This document shows, piece after piece, positions 14,805-24,160 of a stretch of DNA of 48,184 nt. The stretch is taken from positions 1,319,544-1,367,727 of the forward strand of contig MOYA01000001.1 of the NCBI GenBank assembly GCA_001899315.1, read 5' to 3'. Position 1 is the first letter of the stretch, and every line of letters begins with the position of its first letter. Below the pieces are notes generated by a model, which had not been told where the DNA came from, made no database searches, and saw nothing but the letters and a program-made list of their open reading frames with translations. The translations under genes were made by a program, and so were the position numbers. Origin of the DNA: Candidatus Obscuribacter phosphatis. GTDB taxonomy: Bacteria; Cyanobacteriota; Vampirovibrionia; Obscuribacterales; Obscuribacteraceae.

Positions 14805-17800
14805 TTAAGCCAGTGCCTTCAGTGGTTCTTCATCCGGTATGACAACTTCTTTGATGCCGACAGTGCGTGAATAGCCGTCGGCTCTCAGCGATACACCCAC
14901 GGCATGGTCGGCGTTTTCGATCATTGGACGACGCAGGCTGACCACCACAAACTGGGCGCTTTCCGATTGCCGCTTGACCATCTGGGCCAGACGCTCGGCG
15001 TTGGCACCGTCCAACATCATGTCGACTTCGTCAAAGGCATAGAATGGTGCCGGTGCAAAGCGTTGGAAGGCGAACACAAATGAGAGAGCGGTCAGCGACT
15101 TCTCGCCTCCAGACAAAGCTTCGATGCGCTGCATCTTCTTGTCTCTTGGTTGGGCTCTGATAACCAGTCCACCTTCGAATGGGCTTTCCGGATGTTCCAA
15201 TTCCAATCTGCCGGTACCATGAGATAGTTCGGCGAAAATTTGTTGGAAATTGGTATTGATGGCGTTGAAAGCCTCCAAGAAAGTTTCTTTCTTTAGTTGA
15301 CCATAGCCGTCGATGCGCTGAATGATCTCTTCCTTCTCATCGGCAAGTGTATCCAAGTTTTCGGATAGTTCCTGCTGACGCTCGGCAGTCTGATTGTATT
15401 CTTCCAAGGCTTTCATATTGACCGGTTCGAGGGCGCGCATACGGCGCTCCAGTCTTTCTACCTGCTGCTTGAGCTGTTCGACCGTGCCGGCATTTGGTTT
15501 TTCGTATTGCGGATTTTCAGCCAAGATGCGTTCGATTTCTTCTCTGACCAAGACAAGCTGCTGCTCGACATCGTAATGACTGATCTTGCGCTCATTACGC
15601 TGCTCTTTCACTCTAATTAGTTCTTGATCGTGCTTGGTCCGTTCAATTTCGCTCTGAGTTATCTTCTCGTGGATATCTTCCTTAGCCTGGCGCATCGATT
15701 CCAGCTCTTCCGATAGTTCGGAGACTTTGGCTTCCATTTCATTGATAGAGGCGCGCAGGGTGGCGATATTGTTTTCGAAGAGCGGCTTTTGTCCTTCCAG
15801 GTCGTCAAGCTCTACTCCGAGATCGTTGGCTTGCACAGTGAGATTTTCACGATTGGTTATCTCGACACGCTCTTCTGTTTCGATGCGATCCAGATGGCGT
15901 TGAATTTCTTTGTTCTCGGCATCTACTGCGTTGACCGTTTGTCTAAGCTCTTCCGACTGCAAAATGAGATTGTCGAGCTTAGACTTGTGACCTTTGTCAC
16001 GGGCGCTTTCCAGGCTGCCTTCCATTGACTCAATTTTGACGGTAATTTCTTTGATTGAGGCATCGAGGGCGTTCGATTCTGTCTCAAGGGCGTCTATTTC
16101 GTCGCCCTTTTCTCTAAGCTTGGGCTTGATACCTTCCACTTCTTCTTCGGTATCTTTGACCAGCTTGCGTTTGGCTTCCAATTCGGCCAGCTTGTGCGCC
16201 ATATTTTCTTTGGCTTTATTTAGCTTGGCTCTCTCTTCGGCCAGCGAGTTCTCAAGCTCTTTGATGGAATCTTTCAGCCATCTGAGCTGTTCGGCCAGGC
16301 TCTTGGCGGTCTGCTTCAAAACCGACAGGTCGGTCTCGCCGCGACTGCCAAAATGCATTCTGGCTTTGTTATCGTTACCACCCGAGATACTACCCGACTT
16401 GTCGAAAAGCTCTCCTTCCAGGGTGACCATGCGGGCCTGGTTGATTAACTTGCGGGCATTGTCCATGGTGTCAAGCACAATGGTCTGACCGCAAGCATAT
16501 TGAAAAGCTTTAACAAAGCGTGGATTGAAATCGATCAGGTTGTAGGCGAAATCGATTACCCCGGGGCGATTGGGCAAAAGACCCGGGGGTTGAGTTTGAA
16601 TGCGGTTGAGCGGTACGAAAGTGGCTCTTCCTGCTTGATTGGCTTTGAGAAATTCAATGCAACGCTTAGCGATTTCATCATCGTCGACGACTATATGACC
16701 GAGCCTGGGGCCAATAGCAGTTTCAAGAGCAGTTGTGAATCTTTCGTCCACCCGACCCAATTGACCGATAGTACCGTGCACGCCGGCAATATTGGCCGCA
16801 AGTACGGCTTCCACAGCCTTACCATAGCCGCTCTCACCCTGTACTTCGCGGGTGGTTTCCAGTTCTATCAGGCGGCGATTAACCGAATCTTGCGCTTGGC
16901 GTTTGGTTTCGATTTCTTCTCTGGTTGACTCAAGCTCTGCTTCGTATTGCATGATGCTGCGTTCAATACCAGCCACCAAGGCGCGGTGATCTTGATATTC
17001 ACTTTCCAGTTTGCCGAGCAGCCCTTTCACTTGCGATACCCGGCCAATCTGTTCAGTGGCACGGTTACGCAGATTTTCCAGTTCGCGCTCTAAACTTTCT
17101 CGCTTGGTTTTCAGAGCAGTTTTGCGCACTTCAAACTGATGTCTTTCGTCTCTCAGCTTTTGCAAATCGGTATGCAAACCGGCAATCTTGTCTGAAGATT
17201 TGTCTTTTTCGGCGCGCAAGCCGTCGATTTCAGCCAAAATAGCATTGAGTGCCGCCTGCTTCTCGCCAAGCACTTCGCGCACTGCCTGTTGGTCGGCCGT
17301 GTGTTGTTTCTTTTGCTTGCCAAGGTCGCTCAAATGTCTATCAATAGTCTTGATTTGCGAGCCTATCTGTTTGGCTTGCTTGGTTTTCTCACCAATGACG
17401 CCTTCCAAGTTGGAGAGTTTGTTCTCTTCCCTGGTCAGTTCGCCTCGCTTGTTTTCCAACTCCTGTCTAATCAGAAGCTGCTCATTACCGCCTTTTTCTC
17501 TAATTTCTTGTTCGATGCGACCAAGCTCGGCTCTCAGGCTAACCAAGGCAACTTCGGTCTTATCCAGCTTTTCATTGAGGCTCTCTTCTTTGGCGTTGAG
17601 CTTTTCAATTTCTTTCAGCTCGGCTGCTGCTTTCTCTTCTAATTCAGCCGCTCTGACAAAAACCAAATCTCTTTCGACTGTTTCTTTCTGAGTTTTCAGA
17701 TCAAGATATTTCAAAGCTTGATCTCGATCAGTCTTCAAAACCTCAAGCCTGGCCAAGATTTCAGTGAGTACTATCTTTTGTAGCTCAATTTTCTCGCCCA

Positions 17801-18329
17801 CAGCCGTGAGTTCGTTCTGGGCTTGATCTATACGCCGATCGAATTCTGCCACACCGGCAAGCTCGTCGATAATCTTGCGCCTTTCGGTGGCGCTCATGGT
17901 GACAATGCCGGTGACGTCGCCCTGCATGATCACGTTATAGCCTGTGGGGCTGACATTATATTTGATCAGCTCTTCATGTACTTCTGAAAGAGTAGAGACC
18001 TTACCGTTCAGTATATAGGTCGAGGTATAGCCGTTGTCTTTCACTTTGATGCGGCGAGTTACTTCCAACTCGTCGCCTTCGTCGTTGGTGAACTTTACTC
18101 GCACCCTTGCTTCATTTCGCCCACTCAAGTTATTGAGCAAGTCGGGTAATCTCTCAGCTCTCATGGTGCGGGTCGAAGACAAACCAAGGGCAAAGAGCAA
18201 GCTGTCGATGATATTCGACTTGCCAGAACCGTTTGGTCCCGATATGGTGGTGAATCCGTCTAAGAGCGGGACCAGTGTTTGCTTGCCGAATGACTTGAAA
18301 TTATCAAGTTCGATTTCTTTGATTCGCAA
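14805..18329 (-). CDS. smc: Chromosome segregation ATPase SMC
   Basis: 1174 residues, normal size. Walker A GPNGSGKS at 31-38; long coiled coil with many Glu/Lys/Leu heptads; hinge near 500-660 (VHGTIGQLGRVDERF to GSISGGNDNKARMHFGS); second coiled coil; then the ABC signature LSGGEKSLTALSFVFA and Walker B FYAFDEVDMMLD near the C terminus. SMC forms the ATP-driven DNA-loop-extruding ring that individualises sister chromosomes. The start fits the family consensus MRIKEIELDNFKSFG. It is the first gene of the operon smc-scpA-scpB-ispD. Confidence 0.98.
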   Translation of the reverse strand: MRIKEIELDNFKSFGKQTLVPLLDGFTTISGPNGSGKSNIIDSLLFALGLSSTRTMRAERLPDLLNNLSGRNEARVRVKFTNDEGDELEVTRRIKVKDNGYTSTYILNGKVSTLSEVHEELIKYNVSPTGYNVIMQGDVTGIVTMSATERRKIIDELAGVAEFDRRIDQAQNELTAVGEKIELQKIVLTEILARLEVLKTDRDQALKYLDLKTQKETVERDLVFVRAAELEEKAAAELKEIEKLNAKEESLNEKLDKTEVALVSLRAELGRIEQEIREKGGNEQLLIRQELENKRGELTREENKLSNLEGVIGEKTKQAKQIGSQIKTIDRHLSDLGKQKKQHTADQQAVREVLGEKQAALNAILAEIDGLRAEKDKSSDKIAGLHTDLQKLRDERHQFEVRKTALKTKRESLERELENLRNRATEQIGRVSQVKGLLGKLESEYQDHRALVAGIERSIMQYEAELESTREEIETKRQAQDSVNRRLIELETTREVQGESGYGKAVEAVLAANIAGVHGTIGQLGRVDERFTTALETAIGPRLGHIVVDDDEIAKRCIEFLKANQAGRATFVPLNRIQTQPPGLLPNRPGVIDFAYNLIDFNPRFVKAFQYACGQTIVLDTMDNARKLINQARMVTLEGELFDKSGSISGGNDNKARMHFGSRGETDLSVLKQTAKSLAEQLRWLKDSIKELENSLAEERAKLNKAKENMAHKLAELEAKRKLVKDTEEEVEGIKPKLREKGDEIDALETESNALDASIKEITVKIESMEGSLESARDKGHKSKLDNLILQSEELRQTVNAVDAENKEIQRHLDRIETEERVEITNRENLTVQANDLGVELDDLEGQKPLFENNIATLRASINEMEAKVSELSEELESMRQAKEDIHEKITQSEIERTKHDQELIRVKEQRNERKISHYDVEQQLVLVREEIERILAENPQYEKPNAGTVEQLKQQVERLERRMRALEPVNMKALEEYNQTAERQQELSENLDTLADEKEEIIQRIDGYGQLKKETFLEAFNAINTNFQQIFAELSHGTGRLELEHPESPFEGGLVIRAQPRDKKMQRIEALSGGEKSLTALSFVFAFQRFAPAPFYAFDEVDMMLDGANAERLAQMVKRQSESAQFVVVSLRRPMIENADHAVGVSLRADGYSRTVGIKEVVIPDEEPLKALA

Positions 18330-18594
18330 GAGTGCTTCCCCGAAGAGCTGAAATGGAGATCGGACAGAGGACCTTATACAGCTAATTGTCAGTGTACAGC
18401 CGAATTAGACTACACACTGCATTTGGTGTCAAGTATAGGGTTCCATTCTAGCTGGAAAGCCGCAGTCTGTCACCTTCTGTCGATTTGATATACATTAGTG
18501 TATGTATTTATCGCTTTTAGCAGTCTTGCTTAGGCTGGCTTCTGATCGCACTAGGCGATATACTTTACTGGTTCTACTAATCATAAAAAGGATA

Positions 18595-18605
18595 GCGATC
18601 GCTTG
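18595..18605 (+). promoter_or_regulatory. RBS/start region with a GCGATCGC octamer
   Basis: AAGGA (18588-18592) stands ten bases before the TTG start of the repeat protein. Between them lies GCGATCGC (18595-18602), identical to the cyanobacterial HIP1 palindrome. I noticed only this copy, so it is probably chance. Confidence 0.3.
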
Positions 18606-19790
18606 TCACAGTTTACATCTAGTCAGCTAGGGGACCTGCTTAGCGCTTCAGGTCTGGTCAAACGAGAAAATATTGACGGCGCTCTATCTATGTCTGGTAC
18701 CAGAAGACAACCTCTTGGAAAGATCTTAATTGAATCTGGGTTGATGACCGAAACCGAGTTGCTCGGTACCTTGCAAGCCCAGAACTTGATTAGAGAGAAG
18801 CTTTTAGAGAGCGATGCCGCCCTGCAGTTGCTTTCTAGAGTACGCCAGTCGGGCAAGAGCTTTGTCGACTGCCTGCTGGAAAGCTCTTATAGAGTTGAAG
18901 CTCTAGATTTTGGTATTGCTCTTGGGCGTCTGCTTATTGATGCCGGGGCAATTAGTGAAGAGGCTCTGCGCGAAGCTCTGGACACCAGCATAGTTTCTGG
19001 GCTGCCTCTCGCCCGGGTCTTGATTTTGCACCGAGATCTAAGCGAACAGACTGCTTATGCCGGTCTCACAGCCATGCTCTTGGTCAAAGAAGGCCATATA
19101 GCCCGAGGCGAAGCGGTCGGTGCTCTCAAACTTTCCCATATGCATGGTGAAAATATAGAAGAGATTCTCGAATTCGGCGGTTTCAAGAAGTTCAGAGACG
19201 GCAATATAGTGCGGTTAGGCGAACTTTTGGTCCTGTCCGAATTAATTAGCGAAATTGATTTGCTCACCTGTGTGGAGCGCAGTCTTGCTTTGGCTATGCC
19301 TCTGGGGCAGGTGCTTGTGGATGAAGGCATCATGGCCGAAGAGCTGGTGCAATCGGCATTGCGTGCTCAGAAATATATCGAGCAGGGCACGGTGGATGCT
19401 TTGCGCGCTGCTCAGATGCTGAAGTATTGTGCTCGCACCGGGCAACTGCTTGAATTTAGTCTGGAAGAGTTGGCGTCTATCAAGCCTCGCCAGTTTTTTG
19501 AAGAAAGACCCGCTGATCAGGTGGAGCTTTTGGAGTTACTTGGATTGATCAGCAATGCAGATCTAGATCAGATCAAATTAGTGAAACAAGAAGCCTTGGA
19601 CTTACAGAAAGTAGAGGACTTTATTATTGAAAAGGGCATTCTCAGCCCAGAAGCTCTAGCCGCATTGCGCCTGGGTCTTGATATGGTGCACAGCGAGAAG
19701 ATTAGCCTGGAGCAACTAGTCTTTGCTATGCATGTCTGGCTCTGGGAAAGAGGCGATTTTGCCAAGCTCGTGAAAAACTTAGGCTGGTAA
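18603..19790 (+). CDS. Tandem MshEN-like repeat protein, candidate c-di-GMP receptor
   Basis: 395 residues of internal repeats and nothing else. Three units have motif pairs with the same register: L9-G10 and L38-G39, L107-G108 and L136-A137, L205-G206 and L234-G235. Partners are 29 residues apart and units exactly 98 apart; a fourth, degenerate unit covers about 306-365. Each motif follows the MshEN pattern LGxxLLxxGLIxxxxLxxAL, the c-di-GMP-binding half-site of type II secretion and pilus ATPases, where two 24-residue motifs are separated by five residues, giving the same 29. Here no ATPase domain follows. A 45-residue helical segment separates the units. The TTG start is supported by AAGGA. 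Binding of c-di-GMP is inferred; several first-position arginines are replaced. Confidence 0.7.
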   Translation: MSQFTSSQLGDLLSASGLVKRENIDGALSMSGTRRQPLGKILIESGLMTETELLGTLQAQNLIREKLLESDAALQLLSRVRQSGKSFVDCLLESSYRVEALDFGIALGRLLIDAGAISEEALREALDTSIVSGLPLARVLILHRDLSEQTAYAGLTAMLLVKEGHIARGEAVGALKLSHMHGENIEEILEFGGFKKFRDGNIVRLGELLVLSELISEIDLLTCVERSLALAMPLGQVLVDEGIMAEELVQSALRAQKYIEQGTVDALRAAQMLKYCARTGQLLEFSLEELASIKPRQFFEERPADQVELLELLGLISNADLDQIKLVKQEALDLQKVEDFIIEKGILSPEALAALRLGLDMVHSEKISLEQLVFAMHVWLWERGDFAKLVKNLGW

Positions 19791-19832
19791 CTTCGTTTAA
19801 AGGGTCTTGTTTTGCTTAAGGGTCTACTTTGC

Positions 19833-21062
19833 TTACAGGGTCTTACCCTTAGAACCAGCCGGACTGGCGATTTGCACAGGCTTGACTGCCTTTTCGTTCA
19901 ACTTAAGCAGAGCCGGGCTGTAGGCGATGTCGTCTTTATCGGCTTTGATGATTGAGGTGACCTGACTAATAAAGCGCTGTCCACCCTTATGATTGAGGTG
20001 CACGGTGTCATAGAAGTCGTCATCTTGGTAGCCGCCAAGCGCTGCCATATCAACCAAAGGCACTCCCACCTTGGCTGTTTCTTCTTGTAAGGTGGCCATA
20101 TATTTGTCGTACAAACCGGGCGGCAAGAGCTGCCTATTTGCTGTCGATATAGGCATAGCCACCACATATAGTTTTATGTTGCGCTGACGGCAAAGTTGTA
20201 AGAGCGCCTGTAAGCACTTTCTCTGCTTGGCAAAAAGCGCCTCGTTCGGCTCTTTATAGCGCTTGCTGTATTCTTTCAGGCTGGTTTTCCAGACTTCATC
20301 CCGGTTGGTGCCCATCAAAAATGGCGTCAGGTTCTTGTTTTCTTCTTTCTCTAAAAATGGATCAAAGCGAGAGGCAATGCGCTCGGCTGTTTCAGCCGTC
20401 TTGATTTTGTAGCGGCCGCGCTTGTGATAGAGAAAAACAGTGCGCTCCAGCATGAAATTGACTTTCTCATCGAAAGTTTCGAGGAAGAGTCCATCTATTT
20501 TGGACATATCGCCCAGTCCGACCAATTTATTGAAGACTGAGGTGACCAAACCAGAGGCTGTATTGTCGATGAAATCGCGCGGAGCAATTCCATATATAAG
20601 GATTTCCGGAGGTGCCTTTTCAGTAAGGCACTTGTCTACTGCCAAATAAGCATCAGAAACAAACTGCCCGGGTGTGGCCAGTGAGACTACGTCTTTTTGA
20701 ATGCCTACTTTCGATAGGTCTTCTCTCAGACCTATCGAGCGGTGGTGCATATTAACGTCTTTGCCGAAATGTCCTCTCTTGACATCGACCGCCCAGAGTG
20801 GCGACATCACCAAAGAAGAGCCCAAAAGTACTACCGGTGAGCCGATTAGATGACGCGGTGTTTGATCGAGGGCTTCTTTCGCCTCGACCAGATTGCGCTG
20901 AATTTGGTCGCCGAGATCTGCGCCGGCGCCGGCTTTAGACTTGGCCGAGAGATTGTTTATAACACCGCTGTCGCCGCCAAGCGGCACGCCCAGGCTCACA
21001 TTCAGAGCCATAAAAGCTAGAGCTGCCGTGCAACCACTGCTGAATTTTCTCGCCGTGCCCAT
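19833..21062 (-). CDS. Secreted SGNH-hydrolase-like protein (DUF1574 type)
   Basis: About 409 residues from the preferred ATG at 21062; the frame is open upstream to a TTG at 21101. Numbering from that TTG, a signal-like hydrophobic stretch follows GTARKFSSGCTAALAFMALN (15-34). The SGNH block I serine lies in VVLLGSSLVM (S95/S96) and the catalytic D365 and H368 in FYDTVHLNHKGGQ. Proteins of this cyanobacterial type are extracytoplasmic esterase/acyltransferase-like enzymes thought to act on surface glycans. The gene follows a TPR protein gene by about 80 bases on the same strand and is probably co-transcribed. The substrate is unknown. Confidence 0.7.
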   Translation of the reverse strand: MGTARKFSSGCTAALAFMALNVSLGVPLGGDSGVINNLSAKSKAGAGADLGDQIQRNLVEAKEALDQTPRHLIGSPVVLLGSSLVMSPLWAVDVKRGHFGKDVNMHHRSIGLREDLSKVGIQKDVVSLATPGQFVSDAYLAVDKCLTEKAPPEILIYGIAPRDFIDNTASGLVTSVFNKLVGLGDMSKIDGLFLETFDEKVNFMLERTVFLYHKRGRYKIKTAETAERIASRFDPFLEKEENKNLTPFLMGTNRDEVWKTSLKEYSKRYKEPNEALFAKQRKCLQALLQLCRQRNIKLYVVAMPISTANRQLLPPGLYDKYMATLQEETAKVGVPLVDMAALGGYQDDDFYDTVHLNHKGGQRFISQVTSIIKADKDDIAYSPALLKLNEKAVKPVQIASPAGSKGKTL

Positions 21063-21146
21063 AAAACCCCATGTGGATGTCAGTATATTTAACCGCAGCA
21101 AGCCAGGCTTTTCCTTAACTGCAATTAGTTTTCGCTTCTTCTACTT

Positions 21147-22943
21147 TCATTTTTGCTTAGCCAATTCTTTGAGCATCAGGCGCACTCTCTGCCTGTCTTC
21201 TTCATTTGAGCTGTTTTCTAGAAACTGTTCGCCTTCCAGTTTAGCCCTATCTAGTTGCTTATCTTTATAGAGAAGATAAATAAGGTTGTAGCGAGCTAGA
21301 GTCATTTTGGGATCAAGCTTGAGAGCCTCTCCATAAGCCTTGATCGCTTCTTTTGTATTGCTGCCGCTCTTTCCTGAATTCTTCTCTTCGTCTTGTTTAG
21401 CTAAAAACCAGCCGCGATTGTAATGCACTATGGCTTGATCCGGATATTCCTGCGCCCAGGTGCGGGTCCACTGGTCTAGTGCCTTATCGTCGTTCATGGC
21501 ATTCAAAACTTTCATGAAGCCGCTGAATAACTGTCTTTTCTCTTCAAAGCCCGGCTTTACTTCAAGAGCCCGCTCAAATTGCAGTCGAGCCGGAATAAAT
21601 TCTTTTGCAGCTAAGTAGCACTGGGCCAGTTGGAAATGAGCCTGAAAACTTTCGGGCATTTGATCGCAGACTTTATTGAGCAGCTTGATGGCACCGGTGG
21701 TGTCACCATCAAGCTTGAGGCACTGAGCTGCCTTTAGGCTAAACTGCGCCTGACCGGTTTGCTCCGCCAGCTGCTTGTATAGAGTTTGGGCTTGGCGATA
21801 GTCTTTCTGGGCAAAGCTTAGCTCAGCCTTAAGCAGTTTACCTTCCAGTGCAGCCGGATAGGAAGCCGAAAGCTCGTTGCCCAATTTAATCGCTTCATCT
21901 AATCGCCCTTCCATCATGGAAAGACGGGCAAGGCTCTCGAGGCTATAGAGTCTTAAGCGACTGTTGCCGCCGTCAGAGTTACTGCTAAGGTTCTTTAGAC
22001 AGGTGCGGGCAAAACCGGTCTTGCCAGAATATATGCGAAGAAAAGCAAGATCATAGAGGGCGGCTCCCTCTTTCTCTGGCTCGCTGAGCCTATTCATTAT
22101 GTCAATAGCTTTTTTGAGGTCGCCGGCTTTGGCCTCCAGCATGGCCAGATTAACCAGCATGGTGCACTGCAAATCTTGTTTTTCGTTTAGTTTGCGCAAG
22201 AGCTTAAGAGCCTGACTCGGCTTGCCTTCCACTAGTAAAGGAAAGAAGGAATTAGAATCATCCGAAACTTTAACTAAATAAGGATCTGGTGGTTCTTTAC
22301 CGTATTCGTCCAGCAAGAGGGTATTGCGGTCGCTGTCTCTGAGCAGGCTAAGACCCTCTTTCTTTACTGCTTCGAAGAGTTTTTCTTTTCCGGTTTTTGA
22401 ACTGTTCTTAGAAATATTTCTTGAACTGTCGGCGGTGCCCTGCGGACCAGTCTGCTCCTGATAGCGTCCCATTATATAAAAGTATGTGAGAGGGTCACTC
22501 TTCTGGGCCAGCACAACTTCAAATCTGCCACCAGAGATGGTATTCACAAAAATGCGCTTGTCCTTTTCCAACCAGCGCTTCAGTCTGGAGTTGGATCGAA
22601 CTAGTTTCATTACTTCTTCTTTAGTTTCGGCAGTTTGAGCCGCTTCGGCGGAATCTGTGCCAGCCTCTCTATCAGTGTCTTTATCAGTGCCTGTATCGGT
22701 CCCTTTATCAGGGACTGTCATAGTCTCTGTGGCGGTCTGACCGGCAACAGGGGCAGCCAAGGCTAAGTCTAGGGGCAGAGCTAAGGCTGGATTTGAGACT
22801 ATATTTAAGGCTAGAGATAAAGCTAGAGATAAAGCTAGGCATGAACCTAGATTTATTCCCAGAATCGAGCCAATTAATGACGGCGTGGACTTAGGAAATG
22901 GATTGGCTTTTGATCTGTTGATAGACACAGGCGGCAAGCTCAA
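21147..22943 (-). CDS. Secreted TPR-repeat protein
   Basis: 598 residues. A long Leu/Ala-rich hydrophobic N terminus (about 25-65) probably serves as signal peptide or anchor. A Thr/Asp/Gly-rich linker follows (75-105, with TDTGTDKDTD-like repeats). From about 230 on there are many tetratricopeptide repeats, for example ALYDLAFLRIYSGKTGFARTC, AQFSLKAAQCLKLDGDTTGA and AIVHYNRGWFLAKQDEE. TPRs are protein-binding scaffolds; this one should work outside the cytoplasm or at the membrane, perhaps with the SGNH protein encoded next to it. No enzymatic domain is seen. Confidence 0.75.
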   Translation of the reverse strand: MSLPPVSINRSKANPFPKSTPSLIGSILGINLGSCLALSLALSLALNIVSNPALALPLDLALAAPVAGQTATETMTVPDKGTDTGTDKDTDREAGTDSAEAAQTAETKEEVMKLVRSNSRLKRWLEKDKRIFVNTISGGRFEVVLAQKSDPLTYFYIMGRYQEQTGPQGTADSSRNISKNSSKTGKEKLFEAVKKEGLSLLRDSDRNTLLLDEYGKEPPDPYLVKVSDDSNSFFPLLVEGKPSQALKLLRKLNEKQDLQCTMLVNLAMLEAKAGDLKKAIDIMNRLSEPEKEGAALYDLAFLRIYSGKTGFARTCLKNLSSNSDGGNSRLRLYSLESLARLSMMEGRLDEAIKLGNELSASYPAALEGKLLKAELSFAQKDYRQAQTLYKQLAEQTGQAQFSLKAAQCLKLDGDTTGAIKLLNKVCDQMPESFQAHFQLAQCYLAAKEFIPARLQFERALEVKPGFEEKRQLFSGFMKVLNAMNDDKALDQWTRTWAQEYPDQAIVHYNRGWFLAKQDEEKNSGKSGSNTKEAIKAYGEALKLDPKMTLARYNLIYLLYKDKQLDRAKLEGEQFLENSSNEEDRQRVRLMLKELAKQK

Positions 22944-22999
22944 AAAGTACTGTGAAGTAGTAAAGCATTATGGCATAGCTTGATTTCCCCGGCTGTGCT

Positions 23000-24160
23000 A
23001 TGACTATGCATTGTATGCAATCTATATTCAAAACCAGCAGTTTGACCTACGAGGTCGAAGCCGTCTGTCCCTGGTCGGGAGCCAGAGCCGGCATTTTGAC
23101 TACACCCCATGGTCGTATTGAGACACCGGTATTTATGCCGGTCGGCACCAATGCCGCCCTGCGAGCGCTGACTTGGGAGCAGACTGCCGATTGCGGCGCC
23201 CAGATAGTGCTTTCCAACTCATATCATCTTTATTTGAGACCAGGTCACGAGCTTATCAAAGAGGCTGGCGGTCTGCATAAGTTTATGAACTGGTCGCGGC
23301 CCATTCTTACAGACTCAGGTGGGTTTCAGGTATTCAGTCTTGATCAGTTGCGCAAAATCACCGAGGATGGTGTCTTTTTCAAAGACCATCGCGGCGGTAA
23401 AAAGCATTTCATCGGACCAAAACAGTCGATGGAGATTCAAAATGCCATCGGCCCCGACATTATGATGGCTTTTGATGAATGTGTGAAGAACCCCGCCACT
23501 GAAGAAGAGGCGCGCAAGGCTATGGAGCGCACCCACCGCTGGCTCAAAGTTTGTACTGAAGAACACAAGCGCAAAGAAGATCAATCTTTATTTGGTATCG
23601 TCCAGGGCAGTATGTATGAGCATCTACGCGAAGAATCGGTGGCGGCGGTCACTGCTTTCGACCTGCCCGGATATGCTGTCGGTGGCGTGGCTGTCGGCGA
23701 AGACAGACGCACCATAGAAAGAATAGTCGCCCATACAACCCCTCTCTTGCCGCGCGAAAGACCGCGCTATCTTATGGGTGTTGGTACGCCTTGGGATATT
23801 GTATATGCCATTAGATGTGGTATCGATATGTTCGACTGTGTGTCGCCCACTCGCTTGGCAAGGCATGGCACGGTCTTTACCACTAATGGTCAAATGGCTG
23901 TGAAAAATGCTGGTTTTCGCAAAGACTTTTCACCCCTCGACGAAAACTGTTCTTGTTCGACCTGCAAAAACCATAGCAGGGCTTATCTGCACCATCTAGT
24001 CAGGCAAGGTGAAATGGCCGGGCTAATGCTCTTAGCCATTCACAATGTCACATTCTTGATTGAAGAAGCACAGAGCTGCCGCAAGGCTATCTTGGAGGGA
24101 CGCTTCCAAGAATACTTCAGTCGTTGGTCTTTAGCTCGCGGACCTCTTGCAGTTCAATAG
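23000..24160 (+). CDS. tgt: Queuine tRNA-ribosyltransferase
   Basis: 386 residues. Tgt swaps guanine 34 in tRNAs with GUN anticodons for preQ1. D105 in LTDSGGFQVFSL is the general base, D279 in MFDCVSPTRLARHG the nucleophile, GIVQGS (199-204) binds the base, and zinc is held by C317, C319, C322 and H348 (C-S-C-S-T-C ... AIHNV). The N terminus is about 15 residues longer than in E. coli, with ATG also at codons 3 and 6, so the exact start is uncertain. Its 3' end overlaps the convergent pspA gene by 44 bases. Other queuosine genes are not present here. Confidence 0.96.
   Translation: MTMHCMQSIFKTSSLTYEVEAVCPWSGARAGILTTPHGRIETPVFMPVGTNAALRALTWEQTADCGAQIVLSNSYHLYLRPGHELIKEAGGLHKFMNWSRPILTDSGGFQVFSLDQLRKITEDGVFFKDHRGGKKHFIGPKQSMEIQNAIGPDIMMAFDECVKNPATEEEARKAMERTHRWLKVCTEEHKRKEDQSLFGIVQGSMYEHLREESVAAVTAFDLPGYAVGGVAVGEDRRTIERIVAHTTPLLPRERPRYLMGVGTPWDIVYAIRCGIDMFDCVSPTRLARHGTVFTTNGQMAVKNAGFRKDFSPLDENCSCSTCKNHSRAYLHHLVRQGEMAGLMLLAIHNVTFLIEEAQSCRKAILEGRFQEYFSRWSLARGPLAVQ

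Noticed and set aside
18595-18602. HIP1 octamer as a cyanobacterial genome signature
   Set aside because: I noticed only one clear copy, whereas HIP1-rich genomes have one per kilobase or so.
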